Source: Hydnum rufescens UP504
Lineage: Eukaryota > Basidiomycota > Agaricomycetes > Cantharellales > Hydnaceae
Length of the DNA stretch: 64,000 bases
NCBI GenBank assembly: GCA_014904985.1
Contig: MU128993.1
Span: 62,001-126,000 of the forward strand
Reading direction: 5' to 3'
Each line of letters begins with the position of its first letter. Position 1 is the stretch's first letter. Below, one piece after another: positions 1 to 11,800 of the stretch. The position numbers and the translations under genes are program-made. The notes beneath the pieces are model-generated. The model was given only the letters and a program-made list of their open reading frames with translations. It did not search any database and was not told where the DNA came from.

Positions 1-1488
1 AGACAAACCACGAATTTTTGTGAAAGGTTCTACGGAAACTGGCAATAGTGAGGGTAGCGCTGTATGTCTCTCATTATTCGGCGGTCTATCATGTAGTGTG
101 CACCAAACGTGACATTGATATTTCCAGACCGCGACGGCCCGGATACGAAACGCTTTCGGTGGAGCAGAAACACTCGAAGGGAGCGTGTCGTTTGGTACTC
201 GCACGCGCCAGGCATTCCAAGTGCGCTTAGAAGCCCCACTCACATCCTCGCTTCGCACACGAGGCGAGATCCTTGCGTATCGCTTTGATAGGGACCAGAC
301 TTTGTTTGCGAGTTCTAGTGAGGGAGTGACTGGCATCAAGGCTACGCTTCGGGTCAGTCTTCCTGGTCTATTGCTTCCACACTCATGTTCCGTTTGTTCA
401 CATGCATGGTTCTGGCTCCATGAAGACTCGTTCCCTATTAGGCCTGCATGAAATTGCTTATGACGCTGCATTGCGACGGATCAAGGGGCTCACTCCCGCT
501 GCATCCATTAGGTGTGTTGACGATAATCGCACTCACTTTCTTCTGACGCGCTCTTCATGAATTTAATGTAGCATGCGGGAAGCAGCAGGCCACAGCGTCA
601 AATCTGCAATCTCACACACCGTTCTGCATGACACACGAGATAACACTATCACGGGTTCCTCAGGCGCTTACCACAAGTTGACCCAGGTGACGTTGGACCA
701 ATAATCTACGCGTGCTTGCCCTAGACGTTTGCGAATATGGCTATGGTTTTGATGTAGGAAGTTGCGGGACTTGGAGGAGACGCCGCATATGTCAAGTCTG
801 AGACTGAGTCCCACACGTCGCGAGCGATTTTCCCTGGGACAGTGCGTGTGTCCCGTGCTGGGCCTCGTGCAACACTCTAATGATAATTATGTTCAATCAA
901 GACACTTTCCATTGCGGCACGCACAGGAGTGCTGTTTCCATTACTGGGAAAGAAGTCGCTCTTCACAGACCGCTTCCAATTAGGAGGTCCAACAAGTCTT
1001 CGGATGTTTAGACAAAATGGACTGGGTCCTAAAGATGGGGGTAGGCTTGGGTTTGTTCCGTGTCTGGTGACCCTCCATCCCTGACGATGGGTATAGTCGA
1101 TTCCCTAGGCGGTGAGCTATTCTGGTCTGCGGGGGTGAGTTTGATAAGCGACATCCCCCGAAGGCCTTCATGGCCTGTAAAGACCCACGTTTTCCTCAAT
1201 GCCGGCAGGCTCGACTTGCTCGATAAGTGTTCGTTTTTCCACTGTTTGTTTCTGCCCTTGCCATTAGACTGTTCTGAGCGTTGGCTCACCCTACTGTTAA
1301 CAGCAAAGCCCCTTGAGGCTACCCTGCAGGACATGTTCTCCAAACCATCGATCTCAGCGGGACTGGGTCTGATATATCGCTTTGACCCGGTTCGATTAGA
1401 GGTTAATCTCGGCGTGCCGCTTGTGGCGTCAAAAACGGATACTCTGAGGCGAGGTATTCAAGTAGGAATTGGAATGGAGTTTTCATAG
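1..1488 (+). CDS. SAM50: SAM50/Tob55 outer-membrane beta-barrel assembly protein, 3' part
   Basis: Central subunit of the mitochondrial sorting and assembly machinery, which inserts beta-barrel proteins into the outer membrane. The window opens inside the gene, so the N-terminal POTRA region is missing. Eight exons read in phase: 1-61, 128-352, 426-511, 572-686, 758-841, 902-1040, 1097-1228 and 1304-1488. They give the Omp85-type barrel with family motifs: STETGNSEG, APLTSSLRTRGE, DRFQLGGPTSLRMF, SLGGELFW, SAGLGLIYRFDPVR. The chain ends in the C-terminal beta-signal strand (RRGIQVGIGMEFS). Introns are 55-75 bp. It is convergent with MRPS8, leaving 59 bp between the two stops. Family assignment is firm. 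The donor at 1229 (GTTCGT) is the least typical junction and was chosen because it keeps phase. Confidence 0.93.
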
Positions 1489-1547
1489 ATCGCGTTCGTA
1501 AGCGTCTTAGCGAGGCATTGGGATCCTCTTCGATAATAACTTGTCGA

Positions 1548-2104
1548 TTATCGGGCTCTACATATTACTTCACCGCCCACATTTAGACTAACGGCCTCTC
1601 TGGCTTCGATCCATTCCTTCTCCCTCCCTCTCACTTTTATAATCGCGATTTCGCCCATGCCGAGGGGCTTGACGAACTCACTCCGCTTCCCGCTGACGAG
1701 CCTTCGAATCCCGTATGCATCCATGTGTATACGTTTTGAAGGCAGGGAGACGAGTTCCATGGCGGAAAGGACGGGTCGGTCGGAGCGGTATTTCAAGGAA
1801 GCCCATATTCGTCGATACGGCTCAGAGACTGCAAACCATTCGGAAGGGTCGGGCGCCGCTGCGGTTCCCCGAGTTATTGAGGAAATGAAGCCTATATAGC
1901 AAATGATAATGCGAAAGAACATGATGCGCAAGAGATGAGAGATGGGGATTTGGCAGATAAAGTAGGGGGAGAGGGCCACTGACCCTCGCGGAGGAGAATG
2001 GAGAGGATAGCGAGATTTTGAGTTGTGTGTGGGACAGCTATACTTGCTCGTCGGGATCGAAAACCATTCTGAATCTGGGAACACAGGTCATGTGGGAGTG
2101 GCAT
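1548..2104 (-). CDS. MRPS8: Mitochondrial small-subunit ribosomal protein uS8m
   Basis: Component of the mitochondrial 37S ribosomal subunit. Two exons, 2104-1984 and 1891-1548, joined by a 92 bp intron, give 154 residues. The start has the typical fungal uS8m opening (MPLPHDLCSQIQNGFR), followed by VPHTTQNLAILSILLREG, and the chain ends in the S8 signature EAVSLNVGGEVICRAR. The join restores codon GGC and the sequence LLREG-FISSIT. A longer ORF reading through the intron is an artefact. Its start codon lies 177 bp from the LYS2 start, so the two genes share one divergent intergenic region. Bacterial S8 is of similar length (about 130 residues). I infer a mitochondrial location from the resemblance to fungal MRPS8; no clear cleavable presequence is visible. 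Confidence 0.88.
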
Positions 2105-2281
2105 TCCCTCCCAAGCGTTTTTTGGTCCACAGTGAGCTTAAAAACACTAGAGTCAGAAGCAGGGCCTTCAAAGTCTATGCTTTGGTACTCACAAGTGAAA
2201 TTAGCCCCGGGAACTGCCGACACGAGTCACGTTGTGTGACTCATAACCGTATTTGGGGCGCACGCCGTCTAAAGTTTTACG
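2105..2281. promoter_or_regulatory. Shared divergent upstream region of MRPS8 and LYS2
   Basis: These 177 bp are all that separate the MRPS8 start (minus strand) from the LYS2 start (plus strand), so both promoters must overlap here or extend into the neighbouring genes. No convincing TATA box is visible. The divergence itself is seen in the sequence; co-regulation is only inferred. Confidence 0.5.
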
Positions 2282-5200
2282 ATGTCCTCCGATGCGGCCA
2301 CTCGTCTCGCGCGCGTCGTGGCTAGGCTGCGGAATATACCTTCCATTGCTTTACCCACAGACTATCCCAGGCCATCGACACATAGGCTTGTCGAGGCAAT
2401 TCAGAGTCACGAACTCGACGAAAAAACTGCTGTGGCCCTCCTGAAGCTCACTTTGTATGAAGAACAACACGAAGAGGAAGCGCTTCAAAATGTGGCCCGG
2501 CCGACACCATTTCATCTCCTTCTCTCTGCATTTTCTGTTCTGTTGCATCGGTATACTGGGGACAGCGACCTTGTCATTGGGTCGTCTTCAGCACTTGCCT
2601 TAGACCCTCTCCTCCTTAGAGTTAAAATAGAGCCCGCAGATTCTTTTTGGTCTGTGGTTAGACGCGTCCAGGAAGTTCAAAGCGAGTGTGAACGCGATGC
2701 TGTACCGTATGAAAATATTGTACAAGCCCTGGGAGCCGATCAAGAAGGATCTGCCCCATTGTTCAGAGTGCGATTTTTCGACGAGACCGAGGGGCGTCAC
2801 GAAAAATTCCTTGTGTCTACGAGCCTCACATCTGACCTCACATTCTTCGTGACTCGCTACCCGTCATCCACTCATTCATCTCTTGTCCCTCGGATCGTTC
2901 TCAGAGTCGCGTTCAACTCTCTGTTGTTCACTCCAGACCGCGTATCCTCCATTTTCGATCAACTATCGGTCCTTCTGCGTCAAGCGGCCTTGAATCCACG
3001 ACGCCCGATCGGTGCAGTACCTCTTTTGACCCCTGCTCAGAAATCTATTCTTCCCAATCCATCGGACGATCTTCATTGGTGTGACTGGAAGGGGGCTATT
3101 ACGGACGTCTTCTCACGAAACGCCCGGTCCCACCCCGATAAAATCTGTGTCGTACAGTCGTTACCGTCTGAGCGATTGGAATCACAGGCGCGGGTGTCTT
3201 TCACGTACCGCCAGATTCTCCATGCCTCTAATATCCTTTCGCATCATTTGATCAAGGGAGGGGTACATCGAGAAGATGTTGTGATGGTATATGCGTATCG
3301 GAGTGTGGAGATGGTTGTCGCCGTGATGGCCATCCTCAAAGCAGGGGGAACATTCTCCGTCATTGGTGGGAATGTCATTCTGTTTTGCCGAGTTGCCGTT
3401 TATAACACTTCGTATTCATATTATGCTAGACCCAGCTTATCCCGTTCATCGGCAGAATATCTACCTTCGCGTCGCGAAGCCTAGGGCCTTGATTGTACTC
3501 AAGGGCGCTGGCTCTATTAGCCCGTTAGTTCGCGAATTTGTTTCGGCTGAGTTACAGATTAAAGTCGAGGTTCCGGCATTGGAGTTCTCTCCCAACCATG
3601 AAATTCTTGGTGGATCCCTTCGGGACCAGGGAGTGGATGTCCTGGAAGCTTCCCGCCACCTGCGAGATGTGGATCCTTCTGTCACCCTTGGGCCAGATAG
3701 TATAGGCACGCTGTCTTTCACGAGTGGAAGCACTGGAATCCCCAAGGGTGTCAGAGGACGACACTACAGTCTGACGCACTTCTTCCCGTGGATGGGGGAG
3801 CGTTTTGGTCTTGGGCCTAATTCCAAGTTTACGATGCTGAGTGGCATTGCTCACGATCCCATTCAGCGCGACAGTCAGTTGCGGTTATAAATTCCCTCCT
3901 GATCCATCACAGCTGACCCTCATTGTTAGTGTTCACTCCACTTTTCTTTGGTGCCGAGTTACATGTGCCGACTGCTGAGGATATTGGCACACCAGGTCGC
4001 CTTGCAGAGTGGATGGCGGATAGTGAGGTAACTATTACGCATTTGACCCCCGCCATGGGGCAGTTGCTATCTGCTCAAGCCACGCACCAAATCCCAACCC
4101 TCTTGAATGCCTTCTTTGTCGGCGATGTCTTGACCAAGCGCGATTGTAACCGCTTGCAAAGTCTTGCGTCGAACGTATGCATTATTAACATGTATGGAAC
4201 CACGGAGACGCAGCGTGCCGTGTCCTACTTTGCGATTCCCAGCGTGTCCACGGATTCCACATTCTTGACCACCCAAAAGGACATCATGCCTGCGGGATCT
4301 GGCATGATCGACGTCCAACTCCTAGTTGTGAACAGGAATGACCGGAATATTCCCTGTGCTGTTGGCGAGGTCGGAGAGATTTACGTCAGGTCGGGCGGGC
4401 TCGCCGAGGGTTATCTCGAGGAGGCGTCCAGCAAGGAGAAATTTGTTGACAATTGGTTCACTGCCCATGGGGCGCATGTTCCCCACTGGAAAGATACGAT
4501 ACGACATCCCGATGGAGACATGCTCCCAGGTCTGGAGGTATCGTACTGGAAAGGTATCCGGGATCGAATGTACCGCACTGGGGATCTCGGTCGATATCTC
4601 CCCAATGGTCTCGTTGAGTGCACTGGGCGTGCGGATGACCAGGTCAAGATCAGGGGCTTCCGTATCGAACTGGGTGAAATTGACACGCACTTGAGTCAAC
4701 ATCCCTTTGTTCGTGAGAATGTCACTCTCGTTCGGAGGGACAAGTATGAAGAGCAGGTGCTCGTCAGCTACTTTGTTCCTCTGGACCGCAAGGGCGTTGA
4801 AGCTTTTGTCAGCGATGTAGAAGAGGATGACGAAGAGGACGTGAATGGACTCACCCAGCCTGCCCGCCCATACCGCAAGTTAATCAAAAACCTACGGGAA
4901 TACTTGAAACAGAAGCTACCCGTTTACAGCATCCCGTCAGGCCAGTTTGTGTTCCATTGCGTTTGCAAAGCTATCCCTCATTTATTGTGTCTCACACAGT
5001 CTTTGTGCCTCTGCGAAGGATGCCATTGAATCCTAATGGGAAGATAGACAAGCCCGTGCTGCCTTTCCCAGACACTGCCATGGCTGCGGTTGTCCAAAAC
5101 CCTTCTAATCAAGATGACAAAACATCTGCCCTTAAACTATCACCGACGGAGGATGCGGTCCACTCTATTTGGCGTAAACTCCTTCCCTCTTCACCAGCCA

Positions 5201-6903
5201 GCATACCTGTTGAAGAAAGCTTCTTTGACATGGGAGGTCACTCGATCCTTGCAACGCGTCTTATCTTCGAGTTGAGGAAAGCCTTCCTCGTCAATGCGCC
5301 TCTCGGTCTCGTGTTTGAGAAGCCCACCATAAGGGAACTTGCGACAGAGATCGATGGTCTAAAAAAGGCGGATTTCGGTTTGGCTCAGGAGCCCCAGGTG
5401 ACAGCCAACGGATCTGGGGCAAATGGAACCGCCACACCATCTACAAATGTTTCTAAGGACGTGGACGACTACGCTGCCGACTTTGACGCACTGCTTCCTA
5501 CCTTGGCCGAATCCTATAACTCCCCTGTACAATCGCCTCCCTTTGATTCTTCGAAAAAGTTGACAATCTTCTTGACTGGTGCGACTGGGTTCCTTGGTGC
5601 TTTCGTCCTACATGACTTGCTGGTCAAACGACAGTCACAAGTGCACAAAGTCATCTGCCTTGTGCGTGCTAAAGATGAAACCGATGCGCTCAAGAGGTTA
5701 AGAGAGAGTGGAACTGATCGCGGAATATGGGATGAAAAGTGGGTGACAGACGGTCGTTTGGAAGCCCTCACTGGAGACTTGGGTGCCGTGCACTTTGGCC
5801 TGACCCCACCTCAGTGGAATGGACTTGCGGACAACGCTGACGTCATCCTGCACAATGGGGCAATGGTTCGTGGTCCCTCTCGTTATTATCTTTGTTGCAG
5901 TTAGACCAATTTCCTCCATATGTTAGGTCCACTGGATTTATCCATACCACAAGCTCCGTGCGACAAACGTCCTGTCGACTTTGACCACCATCGAGCTCGC
6001 CTCTGTGGTTTCCAAACCGAAGCTTGTTTCATTCGTTTCCTCGACGTCGGCAATGGATGCCGAACATTATGTTCGTTTGTCCGACGACTTGGCAAATACC
6101 GGACATCCTGGCGTCCCAGAAAGTGACGATCTTGAAGGCACTCGAACAGGGCTGAAGATTGGATATGGCCAGTCCAAATGGGTGGCCGAAAAGCTATTGA
6201 TGGAGGCCGCCAGGAGAGGACTGGCTGTTAACATCGTCCGACCAGGCTACGTGGTTGGAGACTCTACCACTGCTGGTAAGACAATATACTTCTATTGTCC
6301 ACCCTTCGATATTCATCCGTTCCTCCAGTCACGAATACCGATGACTTTATTTGGCGCTTGGTCAAAGGATGCATCCAGCTGGGCCGGATTCCCGACATTA
6401 ACAATACAGTCAACATGGTGCCAGTCGACCACGTCGCCCGATGCACCGCCCTGTCGGCGCTTGACTTCCCTGCCACCCCCCGCGCCGTTAGAGTCCTCCA
6501 TATCCGAGCAAATCCACCCATTCGTTTCAATGCGATTTTGGGTGCTATAGGGCGCTATGGGTACAAGGTTGAAACTACCGAATACCTAATCTGGCGTCAG
6601 AAGCTAGAGCAGCACGTACTCGACGTCCAAGACAATGCATTATTCCCATTGCTGCACTTTGTTCTTGACGACCTACCGACAAGCACCAAGGCGCCGGAGC
6701 TAGATGATCGAAACACAGCAGCACTCTTGAGTGCGCATGGTGAAGTACCGCAGGCAGCTGTCGATGATGGGCTTATGGGGCTGTATTTGGCTTGGCTTGT
6801 TAATGCTGAGTTCTTAGATCCCCCTCCGCAAGGAGGGGGCGCAAATCTGCCCAAGCTAGGCAGCGCTACAGCAGCTAAAGCTATTGGACGAACCAACCGG
6901 TAA
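2282..6903 (+). CDS. LYS2: L-2-aminoadipate reductase, large subunit (NRPS-like)
   Basis: Activates alpha-aminoadipate as an adenylate, loads it on a phosphopantetheine arm and reduces it with NADPH to the semialdehyde in fungal lysine biosynthesis. Six exons (2282-3365, 3430-3873, 3930-4940, 5000-5865, 5927-6275, 6329-6903) sum to 4329 nt, giving 1442 residues, the normal length for Lys2. Domains in order: N-terminal condensation-like region, adenylation domain with the core motif [13 protein letters not shown] and later [11 protein letters not shown], carrier domain with [14 protein letters not shown] (Ser is the pantetheine site), and a Rossmann reductase with [12 protein letters not shown] and the [11 protein letters not shown]yr/Lys pair. 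Intron 3 (4941-4999) starts with GC instead of GT; this choice keeps phase and restores [15 protein letters not shown]. No frameshift is seen. The carrier protein needs a phosphopantetheinyl transferase encoded elsewhere. Confidence 0.96.
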
Positions 6904-7804
6904 TGCACTACATAATTGGTGGACGGATGCGTTACAGAGTGCCAGGGTAAAGAAAAGTATCGCTGTGCTACAATCTACAGTTAATTCCAATCCTCAAACG
7001 ACCAAAGCGAAACCTCTACACCGCTCCCCTGGTCCTCATAGTTTTCCTAGTAACGACTTTGTATTATCTCGGCTTCCGCTTTTCTTTAAAGGGGGCATCG
7101 AATCATATATAAATACTGGAAGTTCAACGTTAGTGTCCAGACAGCTTTAATTAGACCAGCACCTCATTCCAAGTAGCGATATAGATTTTCCTGCAAACCA
7201 TTGATCGGCAAATTCCGAAGATCTCTATAAAAGCCTTCCAAATTTTCTCTCCAGCCAACAACCTTCATCAGTCGCTAGTTTTTGACAGAAGATCATTCTA
7301 ATGTGAACAACTTTTCGTTCTTTCATCTCTTCTTTCATTTCATTTCAGTTTCTTTCCTCCCATAAACTGCCACTTTCTGCCCAAGCAGAGGATAACGCAT
7401 CCACCCTGCCATTGGTTCTGGTGTTGGCACATAACCAACCACTCTCCCTTAGGTCTACTAGCCACTGGAGGGGACCTACACTATGATCCATCCACATATT
7501 TCTAGTTGTGGATAGCTATTTTGGAGGTCGAACAAATCTTTAATTATTTTGTAGATATACTGTATAGTTCAATCGAGCTGGCAATTTTCTGATGTGGTCC
7601 ACCATAATTATTTGGGGTTTTCTAGCGTTATCAGTGCTTGACATACAACTGAGGCTTGAGGTGTTGGTCTATCTAGATAGATACAGGGTGTCCTCGCTAC
7701 CCGCAGTGAGCCCCCAATAGGAATCCCTCCAGAACCTCTGCAGACGTACTTGGAGCGCAGGTATATTCCAGGTAGAAGCACGCCAAGGACATCAAAGTAT
7801 CCAC
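6904..7804. other. Intergenic region, LYS2 3' to PNK-like 3'
   Basis: About 900 bp between two convergent genes. It is AT-rich with pyrimidine tracts and has no ORF with recognisable features. A minus-strand ORF at 7608-7808 starts next to the last PNK-like exon, whose stop codon overlaps a good GTGAGT donor. A further 3' exon of that gene could therefore lie here, but I cannot identify one. Confidence 0.4.
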
Positions 7805-8713
7805 TCACCAGCTATGGTGCGGTGTACGCGCGGAGGGTTCTGTCAATTTTTCAGACTTGTGTATCTCGGTGAGGATCTCCCCAATCTCTGTACTTGAGTA
7901 TGTGGGCGTAGGATGCGGCGCAAGAGTAAACATGCGGTCAAATCCCTCCCAGGACTGTGGGGCCACAAACTCGAATGAAAATCGAGACAGGACTAACAAG
8001 AGAAATGGAATATGTAATTTAGTGACCCGCTAGACAATTGTAGATAGAAGACAGGCACACCGGAAAGGGCTTTCTCTCGAGGGAGAGTCGGATGAGCAGT
8101 GCCTATGGAACAAATTTGATGAATCAAACATTGAAACCAACCGCAGGGAAAGATTTTCCTTACGAATCATCAGTCGACTGGCACATTCCTGGAGAGGTGG
8201 GTAAGTGGCACTTCCCTAGAGCCAGAATTGCGCACAAACTTCGTAAGGAGTGTCCATCATTACTACCCACGATTCCACTCCGGGAAACTCATACGTTATG
8301 TTCAGCCAGGTTCTCCGCTGACTATTGCAAAAAAATCGTTAGTCGAGTGGCTCCTCATAATTCCGAAGGCGAGTTACTGGGAGATCGTTGTGTCTAAGTC
8401 CAAGGGAAGAAATACACGATCTTCATGCACGAAACACTCACCCGGATATCTATATTTGTCCTATCCACGACAACAGAATGCCCTCTACTGAGCGCATCCC
8501 TCACGGCGTATTCAACTGCCCTTCGATCGCCAAGTTCGTCTTGGTTGCACCGTACGAAATTCGGATCGTGAAGCTCAAGCGCCTGAGCGAATGTGGACTG
8601 TGATTTTTTATAGTCAAAATCAGGCGATCGAGAGACAAACAAGCATGCAATCGAACCTTCCCGGAACCCACGAGACCGCAAAGCACAAGGACAATCTGGC
8701 AATCGGCTTTCAT
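7805..8713 (-). CDS. Stand-alone polynucleotide-kinase-like P-loop protein
   Basis: Small ATP-dependent kinase domain of the type at the C-terminus of PNKP (AAA_33 family). Six exons (8713-8657, 8597-8442, 8317-8240, 8188-8164, 8102-8061, 7992-7805) total 546 nt, giving 181 residues. The Walker A motif GLVGSGKST spans intron 1. The motifs CNQDELG and VVVDRTNID match the kinase lid and substrate region, WVVMMDTPYE follows, and LSRFSFEFVAP plus EGFDRMFTL match the family C-terminus. No phosphatase or FHA domain is present, so it is not full-length PNKP; the substrate (DNA or RNA 5'-OH ends, or another) is unknown. Weak points: intron 2 is long (124 bp) and leaves the region after DRTNID one residue short of the family pattern. 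The stop overlaps a possible donor, so the C-terminus may be longer. Confidence 0.75.
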
Positions 8714-8827
8714 GTCAACTGTCTGGGCCTCGATTGAGTCGATTCAGTGGCGCTTCGGTAATCCCCGAGCATGGACGCGAACCCACAACGCGATTGATAC
8801 CCTATCCCCCACTTGCCCATATTGAGG
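8714..8827. promoter_or_regulatory. 114-bp divergent intergenic region of PNK-like and BEACH genes
   Basis: The only DNA between the ATG of the minus-strand kinase gene and the first plausible ATG of the BEACH gene. It must hold both 5' UTRs or core promoters unless these start inside the neighbouring coding region. No core-promoter motif stands out. Confidence 0.45.
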
Positions 8828-11800
8828 ATGTTTGAAAGCCTGTTTTCTCCATTGAAAACGGCGTTCAGTGACGTCCGAACGCCATCGGGAACCTCTCGAA
8901 GCAGTGTACCGTCAATTGGCATGTCGTCGGCGCTACAGGATGCACCTGAGGATTTTGCACATGATGTCCGTATCGAGATTGTGAGGCGAACTGTAGACGA
9001 GTTAAAATCGGCTGTGGATTTGCCCACCCAAGTCGAGGTTAGCAATACGTCCATTCTGCCGCTCACCTCTATAATGCGATCTGATGCGTCCGTATGCAGC
9101 AATTAACCCAAATACTCACAGTCCTTCAAGAGGATGCGAGCATGAAGCATGTGTTCGGCGAATTGGACGGCTTCATAGTTCTTACCAGTGTTCTGTCTGG
9201 TCTACGGGAGATGGCTTCCGAGGACAGTATTAATAGTCGATGGCAGCATGCTTCGCACATGTGTTTTGCCCTTCTCATCGAGGCTCTCAAGGCTTGTCCA
9301 CGAAATCAAGTACTATTTGAGGTTCGTAAGTGGAAATATACGTGTTGTCTCTGCAACTGACATCCGTGTAGCAAACCGTAGGATACGAAGCTTTGCATCA
9401 ATCCGTCGTGCCTACTTCCCTGGACTCAACGCGGGTAACGGTCATAGCAGGCCTACTGCTTGCTCTTGCATTTCAAGACCTTACGCTTTCCGAATTTTTC
9501 ACAATGCCACAACTGACAAACGGCAGCAGTCTTAATATCACTCTTCTGGATGCCGCCATCAGAGAGAAACAGCATGGATGGATTAGACTCCGACACCCTC
9601 CCGCGATTGTTCTTTTGTTTTCGATCTGCACAACTATCTCGTTACTTCCTTCAACTGCGTATACCATTTTCAAAACTATAGAACGCATCATAGCGTTGTC
9701 ACACAGGAATCAGGCCATGCTTAATGAGGCGGGACTGGGCCTCTCCGTGTTTCAGTTCTTGTACGACCGCCGAAACCTATTGTCATCTATTCCAGAAGAG
9801 GCCAACATTGTCCTGCATAAAATGCTGCGCCGACTAATGGAGATGGGTTCGCCAACGTTGGATCAGGCAAGATATCTGTTCCAGAGTGCGTTGCAAGATT
9901 CCGCGCTGCAGTCGGATGTGTTGCAAACGCTAAGGAGCGGTACTCGCGTGCGATGGCCTGAATTCTTCTCCATGTCTGGTGCCGCAGCCCTACTTCTGAC
10001 GGACAACCGCGGAAAGACCTTCCCTCCCCCTTCCGGACTGACATTTCTGGTGCGGAAGACGGTGTTGAATCAGAATCTTCTATTTACACGCGCTTTTCAA
10101 GGCGTGGATATTTGTAGAGCGCATGCCTAGTGTCGAAGAACCTCTCGTCATCTTTGGGCACGGTCCTCCTCCCCATCCCGATGGATTGCAAAACTTACTT
10201 TGCAGTCAGACGGGGACCTGGAATTCGTGACACCATCAGCTCACGATGCGTTGTCGACACCTTTGGCCAGCATTCGGAAGGGTCGATGGACACATGTTGC
10301 ATTAGTACACCATGCGACAAAAGCATCGTCCCCTACAGTCCGTAAGCACTCCAGTCTTCATTTTTCAAGGGTAGACCTTATCGAAACATTGACCTGGGAT
10401 TTAGGCTTGTACATCGACGGTCATGAAATAGCAACCCAAAATAGTGTCTATCCAAAGCCTTCTCCCCCACCAACCACGTTCCATTTTGGGTGTGATCCAT
10501 CTGAGTTTCATTCTCCAACATGTAGGTGGTCTCTCGCTTCTTGTCATGTGCTCGCACACCCTCTTCATGGAGATCTTCCTCGCCTCATCCATCACCTTGG
10601 ACCACGGTATACGGGAAACTTCCAGGACGCCTCCCTTTATCGTTTTCTTACATACGAAGCGTCGACGTCGCTGAACATTTATATGTTCGATCACCCCTCG
10701 CTTGCACCAAATCGCCTCGGTGATGCTCCAGGGAATGGAATTTCCGTGCTATCCAAGGCTTTAGTGGGTGACCTTGGATTCACTGAAGACAAAATTTTGG
10801 TCTCTTTATCGACAAAAGGGATCATACCAGATCCTCACGGCCCCGCCCTGTCGGGCATCAATGTGATAGTGAATTCTGCCCAGTCAAGATCCTCTGAAAC
10901 TTATGCTTCATTACTTGGAGATGTATACGTCGCTAAACTACAGTGCTTTGATGTCAATATTTGGAGGCTTGGGGGCCCTCCCATTGCTTTGAAATTGATT
11001 CAGGCCTCCGCGGTGCGTATTTGATGCAAACAATCCCAAGATTGGGCTACTCGGCTCACTTCGGTAACAGACACCCTCCGATTTGAACCTGGCGCTCTGC
11101 CTGCTTTTTGATATCGTCCGATCATGCTGGCAAAATTCGCAAGACATGGAGCGTTTGCGTAAGTCCGCTAGTCCCTCCGTCGTGGCAGGATGACTGATCT
11201 GGCTACGAAACCAAACAGAAGGATACGATGTCCTTACCTCACTTTTGCGAAGCAAGGCACATCTTTTTGACAGAGAAACGTTTGGTGCGGTGTTCGAGTT
11301 CATGGGAATTGATTTTGCGTCACCGGAGTGAGGAATGCTTTTTTCTGGGATCCTTGTACCCCGTTAGTTAACCGGAGGGGTCCCAGAACAGCGACGATCG
11401 TTAATACAGGCGCCTATCGGAGTATTGGTCTTGACTTCCATTTGTGGTCTATGATGCTTCCCGATTTACAGAGAGCCTACTGGGGGCATTTTAGTATGGT
11501 CCTTGCAACAAGCAAGTTCCGGCGATTTAACATCAAGCACAGATTTGAGAAGAAGTTACACAGCATAGGAGTCTTTGGCCAGGTCCTATTCACCTATCAC
11601 ACAGACCTCTACGGAGATGAGATGGTTGCTGCCATGGTCGAAGCCATTGCCGTATTGGCGAAATGTAACTGGTCACCTGAATCGATCAAACCGATAGTAT
11701 CATATCTCGCGGCAAAGCTACACCAACCAAGTGAGAAGTTCTGGCCGATTGCCCTTGAAATCAACTGACTCACCCTGATCCATCATTGGCTAGTTGGTGA

